A DNA stretch of 11,535 nt from Trichodesmium sp. MAG_R04 (GTDB lineage: Bacteria > Cyanobacteriota > Cyanobacteriia > Cyanobacteriales > Microcoleaceae): contig JAKQYG010000082.1 of NCBI GenBank assembly GCA_023356515.1, forward strand, positions 1-11,535, read 5' to 3'. The notes below the pieces were generated by a model, which saw only the letters and a list, made by a program, of their open reading frames with translations, did not search any database and was not told the DNA's origin. The translations under genes were made by a program, and so were the position numbers. Below are positions 1 to 5,631 of this stretch, in pieces. Each line of letters begins with the position of its first letter. The first letter of the stretch is position 1.

Positions 1-6
1 GACTGC

Positions 7-118
7 TATAGCACTAGGCATTTAGGTTAGGGCATTGGTAAATCCAGAAATTTAGTCAGGAATTTCTTTTGACTTTTGACTTTTGACTTTTGACTTTTGA
101 TTTGCGCGTAGCAATATA
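7..118 (+). repeat. MITE-like element, copy A, with internal TTTTGAC array
   Basis: Positions 7-73 align without gaps to the minus strand of 10136-10202, with about 51 of 67 bases identical. After the heptamer array the similarity resumes at 95-118, with about 16 of 24 bases identical to the other end of copy B. Both copies start TATAGCACT. The bases just before (GACTGCTA at 1-8) match the terminal repeat of copy B, so another element may end at the window edge. Noncoding; probably mobilised in trans by an IS630/Tc1-type transposase, inferred from the TA target duplication of copy B. Confidence 0.7.
67..101 (+). repeat. Tandem heptamer repeat, 5 x TTTTGAC
   Basis: Four exact TTTTGAC units are followed by one TTTTGAT. 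Short tandem heptamers of this kind are common in filamentous cyanobacteria. Here the array lies inside a MITE-like element, where the related copy at 10100-10200 has only about one and a half degenerate units. Confidence 0.95.
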
Positions 119-170
119 TATTAATTATATCATCAGAACTTACCCAAAGGTACTATTATATAAGAGCCTT

Positions 171-229
171 GGTGCGTTAGGCTTCATGTCGCGAAGCGTT
201 AGCGCAGCTTTGCGTCAGCAAAATACACC
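171..229. repeat. Degenerate inverted repeat
   Basis: GGTGCGTTAGGC at 171-182 is imperfectly repeated in inverted form at 218-229 (8 of 12). The interior is GC-richer than its surroundings (about 188-215) and contains a GCGTTAGCGC core. It resembles the dispersed GGTGCGTTA-type repeats found between genes in many cyanobacteria. No reading frame. Confidence 0.5.
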
Positions 230-353
230 CTACTAATAGCTTTCATCGGTAACTCCTAATCATGTCTGGATAATTGGCGTTGATAGATGACGGGATGAAT
301 TTTTTTCCAAAAAATAGCTCGTGGTTTCATAATAGTTAACGTCATTAACAACT

Positions 354-536
354 GTGGGAGATCAACCCAGACAATATCCTAACTGTGGCAACCAGCATAT
401 CTGCAAAAATGGCCATCGACGGGGCAAGCAGAACCATATTTGCGCCGCAAAACCTTGTGTTACTAAAAATGTGAGGATGTCAACAATGAAAAAAACCAAG
501 GAACTCTTGGCTAATTGCTTACCCACTATTAGATGA
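354..536 (+). pseudogene. IS1-type transposase zinc-ribbon (InsA-like) fragment
   Basis: From a GTG at 354 the frame encodes a short zinc-ribbon-like start containing PNCGNQHICKNG and RRGKQNHIC, the pattern seen at the N terminus of IS1-family InsA proteins (CPxCG, KNG, RGKQ, C). The usual next stretch (CxxCGRxF) is lost: after residue 31 the sequence no longer matches and it stops at residue 60. No second transposase frame follows before cpeA. This is best read as a dead 5' fragment, not a small gene. The family assignment rests on the ribbon motif only. Confidence 0.6.
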
Positions 537-583
537 GTAACAAACTGAAAGTCCCAAAGTTTTAAAATTTAAGACAGCTTTTA

Positions 584-604
584 AGCAAGAGTGTTACCCT
601 TGCT
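584..604 (-). terminator. Probable terminator hairpin after cpeA
   Basis: About 20 bases beyond the cpeA stop, the minus-strand RNA can form AGCAAGGGU-AAC-ACUCUUGCU: nine pairs, including one G-U wobble that becomes an A-C mismatch on the other strand. The strand preference points to the cpe transcript. The following UUAAAAG is not a strong U tract, so it may be a weak terminator or a 3'-end stabiliser. Confidence 0.5.
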
Positions 605-623
605 GTTCTGAAATTCCTATTTA

Positions 624-1112
624 TTAGGATAGAGAATTGATTGCATAGTCGAGGAGAGCAATAAGTTCAGTTGCTGCTTGAGCAGACATATCACGGGGAA
701 TACAAACGCGGTCGCGAATTTTTGTTAAAGCAGTGACATAAGCCCCAGCATTAATTCCTAAAGCACGATAAACTTCACGTTGACCAGCGATCCCCCACTC
801 ATCTAAAGGACCAGTACCACCAACTATAAGGCAGTAGTTGATTAAGCGCAAGTAGTGACTTACATCCCGCAGACACTTGTCCTTACGAATTGTGGCATCA
901 ACATTTTTGTTTATTCCTTCGGGGAATTCTGCATAAACTGCATCAACACCTTCCTTAGCAACTGCTGCAATATTACCTGCTAGCTTTTCAGCGGCTTCCA
1001 TACGAGCAGCAGCGCGTTGTATAGAACCTTGTATAGATTCTAGATCCGAGGTACTAGGAAAACGACCTGCTGCATCAGCAGCGGAAATTACTGTCGTAAT
1101 AACTGATTTCAT
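624..1112 (-). CDS. cpeA: C-phycoerythrin alpha subunit
   Basis: The 162-residue globin-like phycobiliprotein subunit carries phycoerythrobilin and pairs with CpeB to build the phycoerythrin discs of phycobilisome rods on the thylakoid surface. The whole length matches CpeA (usually about 164 residues). The two bilin-attachment cysteines are present: Cys80 in KDKCLRD and Cys137 in DRVCIPRD. The start is supported by AGGAGA at 1124-1129, 11 bases upstream. It lies 83 bases downstream of cpeB on the same strand, the standard cpeBA order, and a hairpin follows its stop. There is no downstream lyase or linker gene on this strand, so those must lie elsewhere. Confidence 0.97.
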   Translation of the reverse strand: MKSVITTVISAADAAGRFPSTSDLESIQGSIQRAAARMEAAEKLAGNIAAVAKEGVDAVYAEFPEGINKNVDATIRKDKCLRDVSHYLRLINYCLIVGGTGPLDEWGIAGQREVYRALGINAGAYVTALTKIRDRVCIPRDMSAQAATELIALLDYAINSLS

Positions 1113-1195
1113 AATTGAGTTTTTCTCCTATTCTGAAAAATAGATTTGGTTAAAATGTTAATTTGTCGGCTTCAATGACTCAAAACTTCGTAATA

Positions 1196-1729
1196 TTAAC
1201 TGATAGCAGAAATCACTGTATCAAAGTATCCAGCACACTCAGATGCTAAACTAGAGCAATCACCTGCAGTAACACTCATCTTGCGTTGAGAAGCTGTATT
1301 TGTGACAAAAGCAACAGATGCTGCTTTCATAATTCCTACTGCACGACCTGCACTTGCAGTTGGTACGCCCAAAGCGATGTAGGTTTCTTTCAATCCATTT
1401 AAGCAACGGTCGTTGAGGACGGAAGCATCACCAGCTAGTAGTGCATAGGTAACATAGCGTAGAATGATTTCTCCATCACGCAAGCAAGCAGCCATACGAC
1501 GGTTAGGATAGCAATTACCACCAGCTTGGATCAATCCTTGATTTTCACATATCATACCAGCGACAGCATCAGATACAATGCAGCTTGCGTTGCTAGAAAT
1601 AAAGTTCACTGCATCAAGACGCTTGTTACCATTGGCAATAAATTCTTTCAGGCTAGCTAATTCTGCAGTACCAATAGCAGCAGTCTTTGAATCTGCTGTA
1701 ACTACAGATCTTGAAAAAGCATCTAACAT
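1196..1729 (-). CDS. cpeB: C-phycoerythrin beta subunit
   Basis: This is the beta subunit of phycoerythrin, first gene of the cpeBA pair. Conserved bilin sites are visible: Cys50 and Cys61 (doubly linked bilin), Cys82 in AACLRD, and Cys158 near the C terminus. Asn72 in GGNCYPNRR is the residue methylated in beta phycobiliproteins. AAGGAG at 1736-1741 lies six bases before the ATG, a strong ribosome site fitting an abundant protein. At 177 residues it is about seven shorter than the 184 usual for CpeB. The missing residues fall in the loop around residues 142-157, ahead of Cys158. No frameshift is seen, so this looks like a lineage variant rather than damage. Confidence 0.97.
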   Translation of the reverse strand: MLDAFSRSVVTADSKTAAIGTAELASLKEFIANGNKRLDAVNFISSNASCIVSDAVAGMICENQGLIQAGGNCYPNRRMAACLRDGEIILRYVTYALLAGDASVLNDRCLNGLKETYIALGVPTASAGRAVGIMKAASVAFVTNTASQRKMSVTAGDCSSLASECAGYFDTVISAIS

Positions 1730-1860
1730 TGAGTTCTCCTTAAAAACTTATTTTTTGTAACTCTGGATCAGAGTTTCTAACAAGGAGGTCTGTTTTGTCT
1801 CGCTTTCTGAGCAAGAAAGTAATAATTCGTAAATAAGTAAACATTTGTTACAATTTTCTC
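1730..1860 (-). promoter_or_regulatory. Leader region of cpeBA with two hairpins
   Basis: Two clean inverted repeats lie upstream of cpeB: CTTTCT/AGAAAG with a five-base loop (1803-1819), and AACTCTG/CAGAGTT with a three-base loop (1759-1775), the latter ending about 18 bases before the Shine-Dalgarno. Neither is followed by a T tract in the direction of cpeB, so they do not look like attenuators. They could stabilise the leader or bind a regulator. A TTGACA lies further up (1878-1883, minus) but has no good -10 at normal spacing, so I do not call a start site for cpeBA. Confidence 0.35.
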
Positions 1861-1865
1861 ACTAA

Positions 1866-1894
1866 TGCAATGAGTGGTGTCAAGAACTTATAAT
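1866..1894 (+). promoter_or_regulatory. Candidate promoter of the rod-linker gene
   Basis: A perfect TATAAT at 1889-1894 is preceded at 17 bases by TGCAAT (1866-1871), a poor -35. Transcription would start near 1901, giving a leader of roughly 30 AT-rich bases without a Shine-Dalgarno. The weak -35 would fit dependence on an activator, which is inference. Confidence 0.4.
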
Positions 1895-1931
1895 AAAAAC
1901 CAAATATTTATTAAATTTAAAAAATTAACGA

Positions 1932-2726
1932 ATGGACAAATTAACCAAATCAACAATTCTAGGGATAGATACTTTTGAAGTTAACCCTTTAGAACTACGC
2001 CCCAATGCAACCGAAGAAGATGTACAGATGATAATTAGGGCAGTTTACAAACAGATATTGGGCAATCAGTACGTTATGGAAAGCAATCGTCTTTTAAGTG
2101 CTGAGTCCCAACTACGTAATCAAGAAATTAGTGTTAGGAGGTTTGTTAGACAGGTAGCTCAATCTGGTTTATATCAATCTTTATTCTTTAAAAGTAATAA
2201 TCAATATCGCTTTATTGAGTTAAACTACAAGCACCTATTAGGCCGTGCTCCTCAAGATCAAAAAGAGATTTCTCAGCATGTTCAAATTTATAACGAACAG
2301 GGATACGAAGCTGAAATTGATTCTTATATTGATAGCAAAGAATATAATGATAATTTTGGAGAATGGATTGTACCTTATCCCTATAGTATTAATTCCCAAA
2401 TTGGTTTCAAAAATAATACCTTTAACGGGATATTTTCTTTGTTAGGTGGACCTGCTACTAATGACACCGATAGTCGCTCTCAATTACTCTCTTCTGTTGC
2501 TAATAATTTACCAACTTCTATTAAACTTCAAACTAGAGGAAATGGAGCTAACTATGGCAATACGGGCAAGAGTTTTCACATTGTTTATTCTACCTCTAAG
2601 GCAGCAGCTAGACTGAACCGCCTTAGCATGAAAGAACGGACAATTAAATATACTCAGATGTCCTCATTTGTGCAAAGTATTCATCGGAGTGGCGGGAATA
2701 TTATTAGTATTACTGAGCAAACCTAA
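1932..2726 (+). CDS. Phycobilisome rod linker polypeptide, phycoerythrin-associated
   Basis: The 264-residue linker sits in the central hole of phycobiliprotein hexamers and joins discs into rods while tuning energy transfer. Residues about 25-155 form the PBS linker domain, with signatures QYRFIELNYKHLLGRAP (91-107) and EIDSYIDSKEYNDNFGE (128-144). Residues about 212-264 match the CpcD-like domain, ending in IHRSGGNIISI. Two domains and this length fit CpeD/CpeE-type linkers better than longer CpeC, but I cannot fix the letter and leave the symbol empty. It is divergent from cpeB across 202 bases, which argues for a phycoerythrin role. The ATG lacks a clear ribosome site. The start is chosen because NPLELRPNATEEDVQ and the linker core follow at the usual distance. 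Confidence 0.92.
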   Translation: MDKLTKSTILGIDTFEVNPLELRPNATEEDVQMIIRAVYKQILGNQYVMESNRLLSAESQLRNQEISVRRFVRQVAQSGLYQSLFFKSNNQYRFIELNYKHLLGRAPQDQKEISQHVQIYNEQGYEAEIDSYIDSKEYNDNFGEWIVPYPYSINSQIGFKNNTFNGIFSLLGGPATNDTDSRSQLLSSVANNLPTSIKLQTRGNGANYGNTGKSFHIVYSTSKAAARLNRLSMKERTIKYTQMSSFVQSIHRSGGNIISITEQT

Positions 2727-2787
2727 TACTTGGTTGTGGGTGGGTTTAAGACCTATCTCTAGGTATTAAAAAAATGACGGGAGAAAG

Positions 2788-2884
2788 TTATACCAATTTC
2801 TTTAAGTATGGCTACACATCATATGTCAACATTTGATAAATATCAAGACAAGCGGTGTAGTCTAAGTTTATGAAATTGGTATTA
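2788..2884. repeat. MITE-like hairpin element with TTA flanks
   Basis: Perfect 10-base terminal inverted repeats TACCAATTTC (2791-2800) and GAAATTGGTA (2872-2881) bound a 91-base element. TTA occurs directly on both outer sides (2788-2790 and 2882-2884), a possible target duplication. Inner bases are also partly complementary (CTACAC near 2812 with GTGTAG near 2855), so the whole can fold into one long hairpin. It starts about 60 bases beyond the linker stop and could also help end that transcript. Confidence 0.65.
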
Positions 2885-2885
2885 G

Positions 2886-2989
2886 CCAGGTAGGTTTATC
2901 CCCTGGTTGAATAACCATACGCGGGTTTGAACCCGCAGTAAAATCTGCTATGCTAGCAGTATCATAAGTTAAGAGCAAGGTTTGTCGCC
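2886..2989. repeat. Run of short inverted repeats
   Basis: Within about 100 bases lie five small perfect stems: CCAGG/CCTGG (2886-2906), GGTT/AACC (2905-2916), GCGGGTT/AACCCGC (2921-2936, two-base loop), CTGCTA/TAGCAG (2945-2959, three-base loop) and CAAGG/CCTTG (about 2977-2993). No reading frame. It could be a structured RNA, the folded end of a decayed element, or terminator-like DNA after the linker gene. Confidence 0.4.
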
Positions 2990-3006
2990 TTGTCGCCCTT
3001 TGAATC

Positions 3007-3095
3007 AGGACTTACGCAAAGAAACTAATAGTAGTGTAAATATCTGAAATAATTATCAAAAATACACCATATATAGAGACAATAGGTAAGTTCTG
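3007..3095. repeat. Second MITE-like element
   Basis: CAGGACTTACGCA at 3007-3019 is matched in inverted form by TAGGTAAGTTCTG at 3083-3095 (10 of 13). Inside, GTGTAA (near 3035) and ACAC (near 3065) extend the possible pairing. A half copy, CAGAACTTACCCA, occurs at 135-147 without a partner end. CAGGACTTACGCA-type ends are common in cyanobacterial intergenic DNA. No clear target duplication. Confidence 0.5.
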
Positions 3096-3333
3096 TTAAT
3101 TTTATTAACTAGCTTGCTGAACGTGACGTTTAGATAACAAGGGCTTTTTTAACGAAGAAGGTAGATTACAACCTCTATTATTACTAATAACTATATAATA
3201 GCTCCTGTAATATGTATTTTTAGTTACAAACTTTATACTTATTATCAGACAAGGCTTTCAATCCCTAGCTAGAGCTTACTAAAAAAGTCTTTTTCAGGAG
3301 TAGGGAACCCACCTATAACATCTTCCGAGATGA
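3096..3333. other. AT-rich intergenic stretch, nothing recognised
   Basis: This stretch joins the second MITE-like element to the palindrome copy. I see no protein similarity in any frame. The only structure is a short AAAAAG/CTTTTT inverted repeat near 3280-3294. Confidence 0.4.
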
Positions 3334-3363
3334 TGTAGGGACATTGCATGTAACCTCCCTACA
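3334..3363. repeat. 30-bp palindrome family, degenerate copy
   Basis: This copy differs from the perfect palindrome at 10371-10400 at three of 30 positions, and all three break the self-complementarity. TGTAGGGAC and CTCCCTACA still mark the two ends. The family is a dispersed short palindrome typical of cyanobacterial intergenic DNA. Confidence 0.8.
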
Positions 3364-3577
3364 GAGGAACGGGGAATTGGTAGAGGAAGTAGTAGGATAT
3401 ATTTGTTCCTTGATTTTTCTGCCATGGGAATACCCAAAATACTAACTTTTTGATCTCTCAGGACCGAAAAATAGACACTGTTTTCGAGTTTAAAAATGCT
3501 AAAACCTTTATGTTTCAATACTTTTGGATTTAATCAGCCAACCCTACCTAGATATACTATATTTTGACATGCCGAAT

Positions 3578-3809
3578 GTAGACTCGAAATACTAGCCAAG
3601 ATTGCTCAAATTGTAGTCAAAAAGTCCCCAAAGAAATATTCAAAAGAACTCATTCTTGTGAGCACTGTGGTGTAGTAATAGACCATGATGTAAACGCAGC
3701 GATAAATATCGATAAATATAAAAAACAGGGTGGTAGGGTATTTAATCCTTAAAGCTCATGGAGTTCGACGGACTACCGGGACTGCAAAGCGAGAAGCCCA
3801 AACTTATAG
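3578..3809 (+). pseudogene. TnpB (IS200/IS605 type) C-terminal fragment
   Basis: Translating from about 3591 gives TSQDCSNCSQKVPKE, RTHSCEHCGVVIDHD and VNAAINI, then a stop at 3750-3752. This is the TnpB zinc finger (CSNC...CEHC) and the last RuvC motif (D-H-D-VNAA) of an RNA-guided nuclease of IS200/IS605 elements. Just upstream, GTAGAC then TCGAAAT reads as VDPRN only if two bases are restored, so there is a small deletion near 3583. After the stop the sequence still has the look of the family's C-terminal tail and ends at TAG 3807-3809. The N-terminal bulk is absent, so the fragment is inactive. It is of a different TnpB subgroup from the relic at 9922-10566. Confidence 0.8.
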
Positions 3810-3857
3810 TATCAGCTTAGTATGGAAGTATGTCACCAAATCATAATTAGGGCTATA

Positions 3858-3898
3858 AGGGCAATAGACCCAGTTTTATGTTTGGGTACATCAGCCCT
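3858..3898 (-). terminator. Candidate terminator after argH
   Basis: Two nested stems lie 10-50 bases beyond the argH stop: outer AGGGC/GCCCT (3858-3862 with 3894-3898) and inner ACCCA/TGGGT (3868-3872 with 3883-3887). There is no T tract after it on the minus strand, so a factor-dependent or weak role is as likely. Confidence 0.35.
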
Positions 3899-3908
3899 CA
3901 ATTGTAGA

Positions 3909-5297
3909 TTAAACTGTAAATTTCTGCTTGGCAATAGCAATTTCTGTTTTAACTTGTTCAAAACCTGTGCCCCCATAACTATTGCGTGCAAATACTACTT
4001 GGTAAGGGGCTATAACTTGATAAATATCACTTGTAAAGACAGGATGCAATTCCTTCCATTCTTCTAAGCTTAAATCTTTGAGTAATTTACCATCAGAAAT
4101 ACAAGTTTTTACAACCTTTCCTACTAAATTATAAGCTTCTCGAAATGGTACACCATGAGTTGCTAAATAATCTGCTACATCTGTAGCATTAGAAAAGTCT
4201 TCTGCTACTGCTTCTGTGAGGCGAACGCTGTTAAACACTAAACCTTCCTGTAATAAGATGGTCATTGCCTCTAAACAGCTTTTAACAGTTTTAATAGTAT
4301 CAAATAAGCCTTCTTTATCTTCTTGCAAGTCCTTATTATATGCTAGCGGTAGACCTTTCATCACTACTAACATACCTTGTAGATGACCAAACACTCGACC
4401 TGTTTTTCCTCTAACTAACTCTGCTACATCAGGATTTTTCTTTTGAGGCATAATACTTGAACCTGTGGAACAAACATCAGTTAGAGTGACAAACCTAAAT
4501 TCTTCAGATGACCATAAAATTATTTCTTCTGCTAAACGACTTAAATGCACCATAACTATACTAGCTGCGCAAAGAAATTCAATAGCAAAATCTCTGTCAC
4601 TTACCCCATCTAAACTATTCGCATAAGGTTTTTCAAACTCTAATAACTTAGCAGTATAGTGTCTATCAATAGGAAAAGTTGTGCCAGCTAAAGCACCACA
4701 ACCAAGAGGAGAAATATTTACCCGACGATAAACATCTCCTAACCTTTCCCAGTCTCTTTCTGCCTTATGAAAATATGCCAAAAGATGATGAGCTAAACTC
4801 AAAGGTTGTGCTCTTTGTAAGTGAGTATAACCAGGAATTAAAGTTTCAATATTAGACTCAGCTAATTCCAATATAACTTTTTGAAATTTTCTCAATAAAA
4901 CCCGAATTTGTTCAATTTGGTCCCGTAAATAAAGTCTTGTGTCAGTTCCTACTTGGTCGTTTCTCGATCTAGCTGTATGTAATTTTTTCCCTACATCTCC
5001 AGTAATTTCTGTTAGTCTTTTTTCTACAGCAAAGTGAACGTCTTCAGCATCTTCAACTATATGAAACTTTCCGCAACGATATTCTTGACGAATTTGTTCT
5101 AAACCACTCAATAATTTTTCCCCTTCCTCTGCAGAAATAATACCTGTTTTAGCTAACATTTTTGCATGAGCTACTGAACCGTTAATATCATGCTCAATCA
5201 ATTCAATATCAAAGCTAATACTAGCATTAAACCGAGATATAGTAGGATGCAAAGCCTTTTCAAATCTGTGGCTCCAGGTTTGTTGATCTTGAGTCAT
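3909..5297 (-). CDS. argH: Argininosuccinate lyase
   Basis: This enzyme catalyses the last step of arginine biosynthesis, splitting argininosuccinate into arginine and fumarate as a cytosolic homotetramer. The 462 residues equal the family's normal length. Fumarase/aspartase-superfamily motifs are intact: HTARSRNDQVGTD (107-119), the catalytic-histidine loop GYTHLQRAQP (156-165, His159) and the signature GSSIMPQKKNPD (279-290), whose serines include the catalytic base. The start MTQDQQTWSHRF is typical. The nearest ribosome site is only a weak AGGG about 14 bases upstream. It lies 44 bases after the small membrane protein gene and is probably the last gene of that transcript. Confidence 0.97.
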   Translation of the reverse strand: MTQDQQTWSHRFEKALHPTISRFNASISFDIELIEHDINGSVAHAKMLAKTGIISAEEGEKLLSGLEQIRQEYRCGKFHIVEDAEDVHFAVEKRLTEITGDVGKKLHTARSRNDQVGTDTRLYLRDQIEQIRVLLRKFQKVILELAESNIETLIPGYTHLQRAQPLSLAHHLLAYFHKAERDWERLGDVYRRVNISPLGCGALAGTTFPIDRHYTAKLLEFEKPYANSLDGVSDRDFAIEFLCAASIVMVHLSRLAEEIILWSSEEFRFVTLTDVCSTGSSIMPQKKNPDVAELVRGKTGRVFGHLQGMLVVMKGLPLAYNKDLQEDKEGLFDTIKTVKSCLEAMTILLQEGLVFNSVRLTEAVAEDFSNATDVADYLATHGVPFREAYNLVGKVVKTCISDGKLLKDLSLEEWKELHPVFTSDIYQVIAPYQVVFARNSYGGTGFEQVKTEIAIAKQKFTV

Positions 5298-5341
5298 TTT
5301 GGAGATTGTTCCCTGTTTAATAAAATTTTAATCGTGAGTAA

Positions 5342-5581
5342 TTATGGCAAAATACTTTTAACCATCCAACCAATTATCAGACCAACTAATAGTGCCCATC
5401 CCTGACCACATTCTATAAAGTTGTTCCAAGCTTTTTGTATATCCGACCATAAGTCTATATCAAGTTGTTGAGCAAAAATTTGCCCACTATACAATACTTT
5501 TACTCCTAACAAATCTAATAAATCACTGTAATTATTAATCATATTCAAACCTAATTGTGTAATAGTCATATGATTGAACAT
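5342..5581 (-). CDS. Small putative single-pass membrane protein, unknown function
   Basis: I do not recognise this 79-residue protein. Residues 1-57 are mixed and mildly acidic (SDLLDLLG, DIDLWSDIQKAW). Residues 61-78 (GWALLVGLIIGWMVKSIL) form a hydrophobic C-terminal helix with one lysine, like a tail anchor. GGAG at about 5592-5595 lies some ten bases before the ATG, which supports translation. It fills the gap between the PP2C phosphatase (50 bases) and argH (44 bases) on the same strand, so it is very likely co-transcribed with both. A role linked to the phosphatase would be guesswork. Confidence 0.7.
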   Translation of the reverse strand: MFNHMTITQLGLNMINNYSDLLDLLGVKVLYSGQIFAQQLDIDLWSDIQKAWNNFIECGQGWALLVGLIIGWMVKSILP

Positions 5582-5631
5582 CTATTTTTTTCTCCCATTT
5601 ATACAAACATTCTTGATTCTTTTCATGACAG

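Noticed and set aside
67..101. CRISPR-like array
   Set aside because: The units are seven bases long with no spacers; this is a simple tandem repeat.
240..350. Possible coding relic on the minus strand (HPVIYQRQLS)
   Set aside because: A stretch of about ten residues with no family match is too little to support a call.
472..483. TGAGGATGTCAA, close to the IS605 right-end sequence GGAGGATGTCAA at 9922-9933 (minus)
   Set aside because: A 12-base match without the preceding hairpins could be chance; no tnpB residue is visible before it.
1782..1789. AAGGAGGT, a perfect Shine-Dalgarno on the plus strand
   Set aside because: No start codon or open frame follows within normal distance; it lies in the cpeB leader and is read there as ACCTCCTT.
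1837..1851. GTA...TAC pair resembling an NtcA site upstream of cpeB
   Set aside because: The spacer is nine bases, while the NtcA consensus requires GTA-N8-TAC; no canonical -10 box at 22 bases follows.
3294..3518. Minus-strand frame of 74 codons from a TTG
   Set aside because: No recognised family, weak start, and its C-terminal third is simply the translated palindrome repeat at 3334-3363. It could be an unrecognised relic but cannot be supported as a gene.
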